DNA of 32,290 nucleotides from Acidobacteriota bacterium (GCA_023418055.1 JAEZDP010000243.1:1-32290), one strand, 5' to 3'; shown: positions 1 through 10,570, counted from the stretch's first letter. The notes: generated by a model not told the origin, from the sequence alone. Numbers and translations: made by a program.

Positions 1-247
1 ACCCGAAGCCGACGAAGCCGTCGCCGCCGCGCCACGCTGGCCCCGAATCGAGTTGATCGGGGTCGGCACGCAGCAGCATGACGGCGCCCCCGTCCGCGTG
101 GCGGTGCTGGCCGGTGACCGCGGCGTGGTGCATGCCGTGCCTGGAGACGAGGTGCTCGAGGTCTACCGCGTGACGCGGGTGGACGCTGATGCCGTCGAGG
201 TGGAGCTGGTGCCCGAAGCGCGGGTGTTCAGGCTGACGCTGCGGTAG
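1..247 (+). CDS. C-terminal end of an unidentified protein, PilP/GspC-like tail (partial)
   Basis: The reading frame is open from the left edge (first full codon at base 2) to a TAG at 245-247, giving about 81 residues. The start lies outside the window; the TTG at 53 is internal, because coding-like sequence continues upstream of it. The visible part has an Ala/Pro-rich linker followed by a compact beta-rich segment of the type 'LIGVGT...AVLAGDRGVVHAVPGDEV...YRVTRVDADAVEVEL...RLTLR'. That pattern (value stored, gate opened, 'yrV..I..dsVel') resembles the small C-terminal beta domain of PilP/GspC-type pilus or type II secretion proteins. The resemblance is by eye only, so no function is assigned. 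It converges on serA, with a palindrome immediately after the stop. Confidence 0.6.
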   Translation, partial: PEADEAVAAAPRWPRIELIGVGTQQHDGAPVRVAVLAGDRGVVHAVPGDEVLEVYRVTRVDADAVEVELVPEARVFRLTLR

Positions 248-268
248 GGACGGCTCGAGAGCCGTCCC
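247..268. terminator. Perfect 10-bp-arm palindrome between convergent genes
   Basis: Arm GGGACGGCTC at 247-256, two-base centre, and exact complement GAGCCGTCCC at 259-268. As RNA this would fold as a 9-bp stem with a CGAG tetraloop. It begins on the last base of the upstream stop codon. There is no T-run on either side, so it is terminator-like by position, not a classical intrinsic terminator. It could equally be a copy of a dispersed palindromic repeat. Confidence 0.45.
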
Positions 269-295
269 TGCCGAGCACCTTCCGGAAGGATCTGT

Positions 296-316
296 CCGCG
301 GCGCGCCGTGCCGCGG
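296..316. terminator. GC-rich hairpin downstream of serA
   Basis: CCGCGGC at 296-302 pairs with GCCGCGG at 310-316 around a 7-base loop, 10 bases past the serA stop codon. No T-tract follows on the minus strand. Location suggests 3' end formation or RNA protection for serA. Confidence 0.3.
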
Positions 317-325
317 GTCGCCCAC

Positions 326-1915
326 TCACACGATGCGTGCGACCGTCACCGAGCGGATGTGGGGGGCAGTGCGGATGTCGTCGAGCACGGCATCGGTCAC
401 TGCGGCTCCATCGCCTTCGTCCACGCTCACCACGCCGACGGCGCCGCTCGTCGAGCGGCCGAGCGCGAAGGTGGCGATGTTGACGCCGTGCCGGCCCAGA
501 CGTGAGCCGACCTCGCCGATGACCCCGGGCTGATCGTCGTTGCGGATCACCAGCACGGTGCCTTCGAGTGTCGCCTCGACGCTCACGCCGTCGACCGACG
601 TCACGCGCGGGCTGTCGGCACCGAACACGGTGCCCTCCACCCAGTGTTCGCCCGTGGGGGTGTGGACCTTCACCGAGATGAGGTTGGCGAAGGTGCGTGG
701 CCGCGTGCTGCGCGTCTCGGTCACCTCGACACCCCTGTCGCCGGCCAGCGCGCGGGCGTTGATGAGCGTGACGCCCGAGGACAACATCCGGCGGAACAGC
801 CCCACCAGCACCGATCCCGTCGTCAGCTCCGACGGACCGTTGGCCAGGCCCCCGTAGTAGCGGACGCCCACCGTGTGGATGGGGCCGTCGGCGAGTTGAC
901 CCGCCAGCTGGCCAAGCCGTTCGGCCAGCACCATGAAGGGCTGCAGGCGCGAGAACTCGTCGGCAGGCACCGAGGGGAAGTTCACCGCGTTGCGGACGAC
1001 GCCGTGCAGCAGGTACTCGCGGACGCCGATGGCCACGTCGATGCCGACCAGTTCCTGGGCCTCGGAGGTCGAACCGGCGATGTGCGGCGTCGCGACCACC
1101 TTGGGGTGCTGCGCGACGGCCCAGTCCACCGGCGGTTCCTGCTCGAACACGTCGAGGCCGGCGCCGCCGATCGTGCCGGCGTCGAGCGCCGCCAGCAGCG
1201 CGGGCACGTCGATCAACTCGCCGCGAGCGGTGTTGACGATGAGCGCGTGGGGCCGGCAGCGGGCCAGGCGCTCGGCGTTGAAGAGGCCGCGCGTCTGGGG
1301 TGTCACCGGCAGGTGCAGCGTGATCATGTCGGCGCGCTCGCAGAGCGTGTCGAGATCGACGAGTTCGATGCCCATGTCGGTGGCGACGTGTTTGGGCAGG
1401 AAGGGGTCGTGCGCCACGATCTTCATGCCGAACACCCGGGCACGGTGCGCGACCTCCTGCCCGATGCGCCCGAGGCCGACCACGCCGAGCGTCTTGTCGC
1501 GCATCTCGGCGCCCGTGAGCTTCTTCTTCTCCCACTTCTGCTGCTTCATCGCCGCGTCGGCCGCCGGCACGCGCCGTGCGAGCGAGAGCAGGAGGGCAAA
1601 GGCGTGCTCCGCCACGCTGACGCTGTTGGCGCCGGGCGCGTTGGTGACCATCACGCCGCGGGCGCTGGCCACCTCGAGGTCGACGTTGTCGACGCCGGTG
1701 CCGGCCCGCGCCACCACCCGCAGCTTCGGCGCGGCTTCGAGCAACTCGCGGTCCACCTTGGTCGCACTGCGCACGAGCAGCGCATCGGCATCGGCGACGT
1801 CGCGCAGGAGGTCGGCACGCGGGCGTCCCGCGCGGGCATCCACGGTCCAGCCGTCCACCGATCGCAGGAGGTCGACGGCAGATGTGGGCAGGTCATCGGA
1901 AACGACAATCTTCAT
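326..1915 (-). CDS. serA: D-3-phosphoglycerate dehydrogenase
   Basis: Catalyses NAD-dependent oxidation of 3-phosphoglycerate to 3-phosphohydroxypyruvate, the first step of serine synthesis; cytosolic. The 529-residue protein has the long, ACT-containing architecture. An N-terminal substrate domain is followed by the Rossmann motif GLGRIG (about residues 148-153), and the catalytic Arg in NTARGELID (R231), Glu in DVFEQEP (E260) and His in TPHIAG (H278). An intervening domain follows, then a C-terminal ACT domain beginning near 'LVIRNDDQPGVIGEVGSRLG', which in this family can bind serine for feedback control. The start is the ATG at 1915 (MKIVVSDDLP), where family similarity begins; the frame is open further upstream but that part looks non-coding. 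No clear Shine-Dalgarno is seen. It is divergent from icd. Confidence 0.95.
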   Translation of the reverse strand: MKIVVSDDLPTSAVDLLRSVDGWTVDARAGRPRADLLRDVADADALLVRSATKVDRELLEAAPKLRVVARAGTGVDNVDLEVASARGVMVTNAPGANSVSVAEHAFALLLSLARRVPAADAAMKQQKWEKKKLTGAEMRDKTLGVVGLGRIGQEVAHRARVFGMKIVAHDPFLPKHVATDMGIELVDLDTLCERADMITLHLPVTPQTRGLFNAERLARCRPHALIVNTARGELIDVPALLAALDAGTIGGAGLDVFEQEPPVDWAVAQHPKVVATPHIAGSTSEAQELVGIDVAIGVREYLLHGVVRNAVNFPSVPADEFSRLQPFMVLAERLGQLAGQLADGPIHTVGVRYYGGLANGPSELTTGSVLVGLFRRMLSSGVTLINARALAGDRGVEVTETRSTRPRTFANLISVKVHTPTGEHWVEGTVFGADSPRVTSVDGVSVEATLEGTVLVIRNDDQPGVIGEVGSRLGRHGVNIATFALGRSTSGAVGVVSVDEGDGAAVTDAVLDDIRTAPHIRSVTVARIV

Positions 1916-1992
1916 GATGGCGTGTGCGATCCTCGGGTCGAAAAGGGGACGACGGAGCCGGCACCGGGACGGCCGCCGGACGAAGCCCCTAC

Positions 1993-2000
1993 AGTATAAT
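1993..2000. promoter_or_regulatory. Candidate bidirectional -10 element (TATAAT / TATACT)
   Basis: In the serA-icd divergent gap the plus strand reads a consensus TATAAT at 1995-2000, and the minus strand of the same patch reads TATACT (1998-1993). The minus reading would start serA transcription about 70 bases before its ATG; the plus reading would give icd a leader of about 175 bases. No good -35 is visible at 17 bases on either side. It is one of the few AT-rich hexamers in this GC-rich gap. Confidence 0.35.
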
Positions 2001-2113
2001 GACCGCCGCTCCTTCGGGCGTAGCGGCCCACGGGCGCACCATCGTGGTGCAAACTGCTGGACACGCCCACGCTGCACGGTTCTTCGCCGGATCCGTGCGT
2101 TTTTTGAACAGGG

Positions 2114-2136
2114 TTTTCCACAGCTTCTGTGAATAA
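2114..2136. promoter_or_regulatory. Inverted pair of DnaA-box-like 9-mers upstream of icd
   Basis: TTTTCCACA at 2114-2122 differs by one base from TTATCCACA. TGTGAATAA at 2128-2136 is the exact complement of TTATTCACA, a match to the general box TTATNCACA. The two face each other with 5 bases between, 48 bases before the icd start, and share a CACAG/CTGTG dyad. It could be a DnaA or other regulator operator, or chance. Confidence 0.3.
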
Positions 2137-2183
2137 CGCGTCACGACCCGTGGGGAAGTGACCTAAACGCGCAAGGACAACGC

Positions 2184-3431
2184 ATGCCGCCTTTCACCCA
2201 CCTCACGCCACCCGCCGACGGCGCCGCCATCACGCGACGCGGCGACACGCTCGTCGTTCCCGACAACCCGATTCTGCCCTTCATCGAAGGCGACGGCACG
2301 GGGCGCGACATCTGGCGTGCGAGCGTGCGTGTGTTCGACGCGGCCGTGGCCAAGGCGTATGGCGGGGCGCGCACGCCGGTGTGGTTCGAGGTGTATGCCG
2401 GGCAGAAGGCCTTCGACGCGTATCAGAACTGGCTGCCCGAAGACACGCTCACGGCGTTCCGCGAGTACCTGGTCGGCATCAAGGGCCCGCTGACCACGCC
2501 GGTCGGCGGCGGCATCCGCTCGCTCAACGTGGCGCTGCGGCAGGAACTCGACCTCTACGTCTGCCTGCGCCCCGTGCGCTTCTTTGCCGGCATGGAGACG
2601 CCGGTCAAGCACCCCGACCAGGTGGACATGGTGATCTTCCGCGAGAACACCGAAGACATCTACGCGGGCATCGAGTTCCGGGAGGGCACACCCGAAGTCG
2701 CCCAGCTCAAGGAACTCCTGCAGCAGGCGTTCCCGAAGTTGTACGGCAAGATCCGCTTCCCCGACACGGTGGGCCTCGGCATCAAGCCCGTCTCGCGCGA
2801 GGGCACCGACCGACTGGTGCGGGCCGCCATCGAGTACGCCATCGCCAACAACCGCAAGAGCGTGACGCTGGTGCACAAGGGCAACATCATGAAGTTCACC
2901 GAAGGCGCCTTCCGCGACTGGGGCTACGAGTTGGCCAAGCGTGAGTTCGGCGCCACGGAACTCGATGGGGGCCCCTGGTGCACGCTGCCGAACGGCATCG
3001 TGATCAAGGACGTCATCGCGGATGCCTTCCTGCAGCAGATTCTGACGCGGCCGGCCGAGTACGACGTCATCGCCACCCTGAACCTCAATGGCGACTACAT
3101 CTCCGATGCACTCGCCGCGCAGGTCGGCGGCATCGGCATCGCCCCCGGCGGCAACATCAACTACGCCACGGGCCACGCCGTGTTCGAGGCCACGCACGGC
3201 ACGGCGCCCAAGTACGCCGACCTCGACAAGGTCAACCCGGGATCGGTGATTCTCTCGGGTGAGCTGATGTTCCGCTACATGGGCTGGCACGAAGCGGCCG
3301 ATCTCATCGTCAAGGGGATCGAGGGCAGCATCGCCGCCAAGCGCGTGACCTACGACCTCGCACGGCTCATCGACGGGGCCACCGAGCTGAAGACGTCGGA
3401 GTTTGCCGACGCGGTCATCGAGCACATGTAA
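2184..3431 (+). CDS. icd: NADP-dependent isocitrate dehydrogenase
   Basis: Oxidatively decarboxylates isocitrate to 2-oxoglutarate in the TCA cycle and makes NADPH; cytosolic homodimer. At 415 residues it matches the E. coli-type enzyme. The substrate loop GGGIRSLNVALRQ carries the serine at residue 113, the position phosphorylated by AceK in E. coli, with N115, R119 and R129 nearby. Further signatures are FRENTEDIYAGIE, NLNGDYISD and GIAPGGNI. The sequence TAPKYAD has the Lys-Tyr pair that marks NADP rather than NAD preference. The ATG at 2184 is preceded by AAGGA at 2173-2177. mdh follows on the same strand after a 114-base gap holding two heptamer arrays. Whether this organism has an AceK kinase cannot be judged here. 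Confidence 0.96.
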   Translation: MPPFTHLTPPADGAAITRRGDTLVVPDNPILPFIEGDGTGRDIWRASVRVFDAAVAKAYGGARTPVWFEVYAGQKAFDAYQNWLPEDTLTAFREYLVGIKGPLTTPVGGGIRSLNVALRQELDLYVCLRPVRFFAGMETPVKHPDQVDMVIFRENTEDIYAGIEFREGTPEVAQLKELLQQAFPKLYGKIRFPDTVGLGIKPVSREGTDRLVRAAIEYAIANNRKSVTLVHKGNIMKFTEGAFRDWGYELAKREFGATELDGGPWCTLPNGIVIKDVIADAFLQQILTRPAEYDVIATLNLNGDYISDALAAQVGGIGIAPGGNINYATGHAVFEATHGTAPKYADLDKVNPGSVILSGELMFRYMGWHEAADLIVKGIEGSIAAKRVTYDLARLIDGATELKTSEFADAVIEHM

Positions 3432-3433
3432 CC

Positions 3434-3528
3434 AGGCTACAGGCTACAGGCTACAGGCGGCGGGCTGGAGAGGCCGGGAGGTCGGCGCATCGTGCCCGAA
3501 GCCCGAAGCCCGAAGCCCGAAGCCTGCA
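3434..3528. repeat. Intergenic heptamer arrays (AGGCTAC)3 and (GCCCGAA)4
   Basis: Between icd and mdh there are three exact AGGCTAC units (3434-3454, plus AGG) and, 36 bases on, four exact GCCCGAA units (3494-3521) followed by a diverged GCCTGCA. The complement of the second array, in register, is GGGCTTC, which differs from AGGCTAC at two of seven positions, so the arrays act as imperfect inverted arms. The right arm ends four bases before the mdh ribosome binding site. Confidence 0.85.
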
Positions 3529-3545
3529 CTTAAGGAGAGTGCTTC

Positions 3546-4472
3546 ATGAATCGCAAAGTCACAGTTGTGGGGGGCGCGGGCAACGTCGGCGCCACCGTGG
3601 CCCGGTCCATCGCCACGCGCGAGCTGGCCGACGTGATCATCATCGACATCGCCGAGACCAAGGCCGCGGGGATCGCGCTCGACATCTACCAGTCGTGTCC
3701 GGTGGAGGGCAGCGACACGCGTCTCGTGGGCGGCACCGACTACGCGCTGTCGGAAGGATCCGACATCGTCGTGATCACCTCGGGCGTCCCGCGCAAGCCG
3801 GGCATGAGCCGTGACGACCTGTTGCAGGTGAACTACGGCATCATGCAGCAGGTCACTGAAAACGTCGTCAAGTATGCGCCCGACGCCATCGTCGTGGTGG
3901 TGGCCAATCCGCTCGACGCCATGGCGCAGGCCGTGCACAAGTTGAGCGGCTTCCCGCGCGAGCGGGTGATTGGCATGGCCGGCGTGCTCGACTCGGCCCG
4001 CATGCGCACGTTCATCGCGATGGAGCTGAACGTCTCGGTGGAGAACGTGCACGCCTTCGTCCTGGGCGGGCACGGCGACACGATGGTGCCGCTGCCGCGC
4101 TACTCGACGGTGGCGGGCATTCCCATCACCGAACTGCTGCCGGCCGACCGTATCGCCGCCATCAGCGAGCGCACGGCCAATGGCGGCGCCGAGATCACCA
4201 AACTCGTGGGCACGAGCGCGTGGTACGCCCCGGGGCAGTCGACCGCCGAAATGGTCGAAGCCATCCTGAAGGACAAGAAGAAGATCCTGCCGTGCTCGGT
4301 GTACCTGCAGGGTGAATACGGCTACGACGGCCAGTTCCTCGGCGTGCCCATCAAGCTGGGGGCGAAGGGGATGGAGCAGATCGTCGAGATCACGCTGACC
4401 GCCGACGAGAAGGCCGCGCTCGACAAGTCGGCTGCGGCCGTCAAGGAGCTGACGGCCGTCATCGGGGTGTAG
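3546..4472 (+). CDS. mdh: Malate dehydrogenase (LDH-like type)
   Basis: Interconverts malate and oxaloacetate with NAD in the TCA cycle; cytosolic. 308 residues, normal for the LDH-like MDH group. The nucleotide loop is VVGGAGNVGATVA (about 7-19), and D34 at the end of the second strand favours NAD. The loop VPRKPGMSRDDLL supplies R83 (the malate-specific arginine, Gln in lactate dehydrogenases) and R89. N121 is in VANPLD, D149 and R152 in GVLDSAR, and the catalytic H176 in GGHGDT. The start is fixed by AAGGAG at 3532-3537, eight bases before the ATG. It lies downstream of icd on the same strand and may share its transcript. It converges on sdhB across a long inverted heptamer array. Confidence 0.96.
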   Translation: MNRKVTVVGGAGNVGATVARSIATRELADVIIIDIAETKAAGIALDIYQSCPVEGSDTRLVGGTDYALSEGSDIVVITSGVPRKPGMSRDDLLQVNYGIMQQVTENVVKYAPDAIVVVVANPLDAMAQAVHKLSGFPRERVIGMAGVLDSARMRTFIAMELNVSVENVHAFVLGGHGDTMVPLPRYSTVAGIPITELLPADRIAAISERTANGGAEITKLVGTSAWYAPGQSTAEMVEAILKDKKKILPCSVYLQGEYGYDGQFLGVPIKLGAKGMEQIVEITLTADEKAALDKSAAAVKELTAVIGV

Positions 4473-4480
4473 GGCAGCAG

Positions 4481-4630
4481 TCCACGGTCTACAGTCCACG
4501 GTCTACCGGTCTACCGGTCTACCGGTCTACGGTCCACGGTCGACGGGCTCCAGTTTCGAGCCACCGTGGACCGTAGACCGAGGACCGAGAACCGAGGACC
4601 GTAGACCGAGGACTGTAGACCGTAGACCGG
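4481..4630. repeat. Inverted pair of heptamer arrays between mdh and sdhB
   Basis: The left arm (4481-4546) is nine units of the form TCYACGG/TCTACAG, three of them stretched to the 8-mer TCTACCGG. The right arm (about 4561-4630) is about nine to ten units of the form TAGACCG/AGGACCG/TGGACCG, which is the complement of the left unit. Only 14 bases separate the arms. The array fills nearly the whole 171-base gap between the two convergent stop codons. Confidence 0.9.
4523..4580. terminator. 18-bp perfect inverted repeat inside the mdh/sdhB array
   Basis: Bases 4523-4540 (beginning CGGTCTACGG) are exactly complementary to 4563-4580, with a 22-base loop. The stem is symmetrical with respect to the two converging genes, so it could end or protect transcripts from both directions. 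There is no T-tract, so Rho-independent termination is not proven. Neighbouring units offer many alternative, slipped pairings. Confidence 0.5.
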
Positions 4631-4643
4631 TAGGCTCGTCCCG

Positions 4644-5396
4644 TCAGCCCGCAATCACCGCCTTCAGGTAGTCGCGGTTCATCTTCGCGATGTTCTCGAT
4701 CCCGATCTCCTTCGGGCACACCGCTTCGCACTCGCCCTCGTTGGAGCAGGCGCCGAACCCTTCGATGTCCATCTGCTCGACCATCGCCTTGGTGCGGCGG
4801 TAGCGCTCGGCCTGGCCCTGCGGCAGCAGGTTCAGGTGCGAGAGCTTGGCCGACGTGAAGAGGGCGGCCGAGGCGTTCTTGCACGCGGCGACGCATGCGC
4901 CGCAGGCGATGCACTGCGCCGCGTCGAAGGCCTTGTCGGCCACGACCTTCGGCACCGGGATCGCGTTGGCATCTGGCGCCGCGCCGACGTTCATCGACAC
5001 GTAGCCGCCCGCCTGGACGATGCGGTCGAAAGCGGTGCGATCGACGACGAGATCCTTGATGACGGGGAAGGCGCGGGCGCGCCATGGTTCGATCGTGATG
5101 GTGTCGCCGTCCCTGAACCGGCGCATGTGCAGCTGACAAACGGTGGTACCGCGGTCAGGCCCATGCGACACGCCGTTGACCATCAGGCCGCACGTTCCGC
5201 AGATGCCCTCGCGGCAGTCCGAGTCGAACGCCACCGGTTCTTCGCCGCGCTTGATGAGTTGCTCGTTGACCACGTCGAGCATCTCGAGGAAGGACATCTC
5301 CGGCGAGATGTCGAGCGCCTTGTACTCGACGAGCCTCCCCGGTGTGTCGGGGCCAGCCTGCCGCCAGATCTTCAGATTCAAGGTCAGTGTCTTCAT
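4644..5396 (-). CDS. sdhB: Succinate dehydrogenase iron-sulfur subunit
   Basis: Carries electrons from the SdhA flavin to the membrane cytochrome b subunit in complex II. 250 residues. The [2Fe-2S] ligands are C61, C66, C69 (in DCREGICGTCG) and C87. The C-terminal ferredoxin domain has C162, C165, C168 and C227 for [4Fe-4S], and C172, C217 and C223 for [3Fe-4S], so all three clusters are intact. It is the last gene of sdhCAB and is separated from sdhA by 175 bases carrying heptamer arrays, an unusually long gap for this operon. The start ATG at 5396 gives the expected N-terminus MKTLTLNLKIWRQ. A weak AGGA lies about 10 bases upstream, within the repeat. Confidence 0.96.
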   Translation of the reverse strand: MKTLTLNLKIWRQAGPDTPGRLVEYKALDISPEMSFLEMLDVVNEQLIKRGEEPVAFDSDCREGICGTCGLMVNGVSHGPDRGTTVCQLHMRRFRDGDTITIEPWRARAFPVIKDLVVDRTAFDRIVQAGGYVSMNVGAAPDANAIPVPKVVADKAFDAAQCIACGACVAACKNASAALFTSAKLSHLNLLPQGQAERYRRTKAMVEQMDIEGFGACSNEGECEAVCPKEIGIENIAKMNRDYLKAVIAG

Positions 5397-5399
5397 GGG

Positions 5400-5462
5400 T
5401 CAACGGTCCTCAGTGCACGGTCCTCGGTGCTCAGTCCACGGTTCACAGTCTCTGGTTCACCA
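5400..5462. repeat. Heptamer array upstream of sdhB (left arm)
   Basis: Nine consecutive 7-base units in strict register, all beginning with T: TCAACGG, TCCTCAG, TGCACGG, TCCTCGG, TGCTCAG, TCCACGG, TTCACAG, TCTCTGG, TTCACCA. The array begins three bases from the sdhB start codon and therefore supplies its leader and ribosome binding site. TCCACGG is also a unit of the mdh/sdhB array. Confidence 0.85.
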
Positions 5463-5531
5463 TCCGAAAGCCACCCGCTCTCCACGACCGTCGGCCAGGC
5501 GCCGTTGACGCCTTGATGTGGCCGTCACCCG

Positions 5532-5571
5532 TAGACCGTCGACGGTGGACCGTAGACCGTAGACCGTGGAC

Positions 5572-5573
<2 letters not shown>
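5532..5573. repeat. Heptamer array overlapping the sdhA stop (right arm)
   Basis: Six 7-base units: TAGACCG, TCGACGG, TGGACCG, TAGACCG, TAGACCG, TGGACCT. The last unit overlaps two bases of the sdhA stop codon (5572-5574, minus strand). TAGACCG and TGGACCG are also units of the right arm of the mdh/sdhB array, so sdhB is flanked on both sides by the same repeat family. ACCGTCGACGGT at 5535-5546 is a perfect palindrome. Confidence 0.85.
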
Positions 5574-7485
<1,912 letters not shown>

Positions 7486-7497
7486 GAACGGAGCTCC

Positions 7498-8166
7498 CTA
7501 GTACGCCACGAAGAGGTAGATCGGCAGCACGGCGAACCCGCCGGCGATGGCCAGGGCGAGCGCCCGGCCGGTCAACACCAGCGCACGCCCCGTGCGCCGG
7601 TTGGACAGGCCCAGCGACTGCGCGGCGCTCGAGATGCCGTGATTGAGATGGAGGCCGATGAGCACCATCGAGCCGACGTAGAAGGCCACCATCAGCGGGT
7701 TCTGGAACGCTTCCTCCATCACCCGGAACAGGTCGCGATGGCCGGTGGCGGCCTCCTCGTAGTACGGGCCGTACTTGAACGTGCGGATGTGAATCACCAC
7801 GAAGACGAGGATGGCCAGGCCCGTGACGATCATCGAGGTGGACGACACCCCCTTGCGGCTCGTGTGTCCCGCCAGGCGCTTCTCGGTGTAACCGACCGGA
7901 CGCGCGCGGCGATTGCGCAGGTAGCCGCCGACCGTCTTCACCACGTGCAGCAGGAAGATGAGCAGCAGGCCGATCTCGGCCACGTAGAGCAGCGGCTTGG
8001 TGCTCTCGAGTTTGTAGGTGTACGCGTTGAAGGCGGCCGACCCGCCAAAGACCGTCAGGTTGCCGGCCAGGTGCGTGATGAGAAAGCCGAACAACATCAG
8101 CCCGGTGAGACCGATGAGGATCTTCGAGCCTACCGTTGAGGAGAAGAAAGACGGACGATTCGACAT
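7498..8166 (-). CDS. sdhC: Succinate dehydrogenase cytochrome b subunit (single-subunit, SdhC type B)
   Basis: Anchors SdhAB to the inner membrane, binds haem b and passes electrons to quinone. 222 residues with five hydrophobic segments (about 15-40, 58-80, 110-128, 155-178 and 195-220). Candidate haem ligands are the membrane His residues H32, H74, H126 and H173/H176. One polypeptide carries the anchor, so no sdhD is needed, in keeping with the long SdhA. The frame is open upstream to 8211, but the ATG at 8166 was chosen because GGAG at 8174-8177 lies seven bases before it and family similarity starts at MSNRPSFFSSTVG. It is first in the sdhCAB operon and divergent from sucC. Confidence 0.92.
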   Translation of the reverse strand: MSNRPSFFSSTVGSKILIGLTGLMLFGFLITHLAGNLTVFGGSAAFNAYTYKLESTKPLLYVAEIGLLLIFLLHVVKTVGGYLRNRRARPVGYTEKRLAGHTSRKGVSSTSMIVTGLAILVFVVIHIRTFKYGPYYEEAATGHRDLFRVMEEAFQNPLMVAFYVGSMVLIGLHLNHGISSAAQSLGLSNRRTGRALVLTGRALALAIAGGFAVLPIYLFVAY

Positions 8167-8521
8167 TGTCGTGCTCCGCTGCCTGACGTGTGCGGCGACT
8201 CCACGGGACACACGCCGCGCCCCCTATGGCTCCGGCGTGGCTCCGGCGCGGCGCGCGGCCCTCGCCTGGCGCGAGAAATATCTGTCGGATGACAAGAACC
8301 CGGGACCGTGCCTGCCCTGGGGGCCCGCCGACGCGTGCAGCGGGGTCGACGGCGAAGACCCAGCGAATTCTATCCCGCCTGCGCCGCCTGAGCAACGCCG
8401 CGATACGAAAGGGCCGCTTGACCCGTTCGCCCGGCGCGTCAATGATAGGGACGCCGTTGGAGCGATGGTCGATCCACGGCCGGCGCAGACGCGCGCCCCT
8501 TCTCAGCACGCAGGGTCACCG
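8167..8521. other. Divergent sdhC/sucC control region (355 bases, no gene)
   Basis: No credible coding region is seen on either strand. It contains an 11-base direct repeat TGGCTCCGGCG (8227-8237 and 8238-8248) and a candidate sucC promoter near 8418-8446. It lacks the heptamer arrays found at other junctions of this cluster. The sdhC promoter must lie here, but I could not pick it out. Confidence 0.6.
8418..8446 (+). promoter_or_regulatory. Candidate sigma70-type promoter for sucCD
   Basis: TTGACC at 8418-8423 (5 of 6 to TTGACA), a 17-base spacer, then AATGAT at 8441-8446 (4 of 6 to TATAAT). Transcription would begin near 8453, about 70 bases before sucC. Spacing is ideal but the -10 is weak. 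Confidence 0.35.
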
Positions 8522-9685
<1,164 letters not shown>

Positions 9686-9703
9686 AGGGCGCGCAAGACT
9701 GCC

Positions 9704-10570
9704 ATGGCTGTACTCATCGATCGCTCCACCCGCCTCCTCGTCCAGGGCCTCACCGGGCGGGAAGGCACGTTTCACGCAAAGCAGGCCGCGGCCTACGGCA
9801 CCACCGTCGTCGGGGGCGTCACGCCCGGCAAGGGCGGCACGACGCACGAAGGCTTCCCGGTGTTCAACACCGTGGCCGATGCCGTCGAGCAGACCGGCGC
9901 GAATGCCTCGGTCATCTTCGTGCCGCCCCCCTTTGCGGCCGACGCCATCATGGAGGCGACCGACGCCGGCATCGGGCTCATCGTCTGCATCACCGAGGGC
10001 ATTCCCGTACTCGACACGATGAAGGCGCTCGCGTTCATGAAGGGCAAGCCCTCCCGCCTCATCGGCCCCAACTGCCCGGGCCTCATCACCGCCGGGCAGG
10101 CCAAGGCCGGCATCATCCCGGGCCACATCTGCAAGGAAGGGCGCGTAGGCATCGTGTCGAAGAGCGGCACGTTGACCTACGAAGCCATCCACCAGCTCAC
10201 CGCACTCGGCTACGGGCAGACCACCTGCATCGGCATCGGCGGCGACCCGCTCATCGGCACGAGCTTCATCGACGCGCTCGAGTTGTTCGCGCAGGACGAG
10301 CAGACCGAGGCCGTGGTGATGATCGGCGAGATCGGCGGCTCGGCCGAGCAGGAAGCGGCGGCCTGGATTCAGGAGCACTTCACCAAGCCGGTCGTCGGTT
10401 TCATCGCCGGGCAGACCGCACCCGAGGGCCGGCGGATGGGCCATGCCGGCGCCATCATCTCGGGCGGCAAGGGCACCGCCGACGAGAAGATGGCGGCGCT
10501 CAGCGCCGCGGGGGTCACCGTCGTGAAGAGCCCGGCCGACATCGGCCAGGCCATCCAGACCCGTCTGTAA
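9704..10570 (+). CDS. sucD: Succinyl-CoA synthetase alpha subunit
   Basis: Catalytic partner of SucC; carries the phosphohistidine intermediate and binds CoA. 288 residues. The CoA-binding Rossmann fold opens with RLLVQGLTGREGTFHAKQ. Central motifs are NCPGLI and SKSGTLTYEA. The C-terminal GHAGAII holds the phosphorylated histidine, H247 here (H246 in E. coli). The start ATG at 9704 is supported by family length; only a weak ribosome binding site is visible, so translation may be coupled to sucC. A hairpin follows the stop, and a separate promoter candidate precedes korA. Confidence 0.96.
   Translation: MAVLIDRSTRLLVQGLTGREGTFHAKQAAAYGTTVVGGVTPGKGGTTHEGFPVFNTVADAVEQTGANASVIFVPPPFAADAIMEATDAGIGLIVCITEGIPVLDTMKALAFMKGKPSRLIGPNCPGLITAGQAKAGIIPGHICKEGRVGIVSKSGTLTYEAIHQLTALGYGQTTCIGIGGDPLIGTSFIDALELFAQDEQTEAVVMIGEIGGSAEQEAAAWIQEHFTKPVVGFIAGQTAPEGRRMGHAGAIISGGKGTADEKMAALSAAGVTVVKSPADIGQAIQTRL

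Noticed and set aside
228..1535. Long minus-strand open frame overlapping serA in another frame
   Set aside because: Extremely Arg/Gly/Ala-rich and out of frame with the clear SerA sequence.
644..1999. Long plus-strand open frame opposite serA
   Set aside because: Antisense shadow with no recognisable domain.
2104..2136. TTGAAC as a -35 for an icd promoter
   Set aside because: No acceptable -10 falls 16-18 bases downstream; the nearest AT-rich hexamer is too far.
4481..4630. CRISPR array
   Set aside because: Units are 7-8 bases, directly tandem, with no spacers of regular length and no cas genes.
8167..8521. Small gene in the sdhC/sucC gap
   Set aside because: Open frames there are extensions of the neighbours without ribosome binding sites or coding-like composition.
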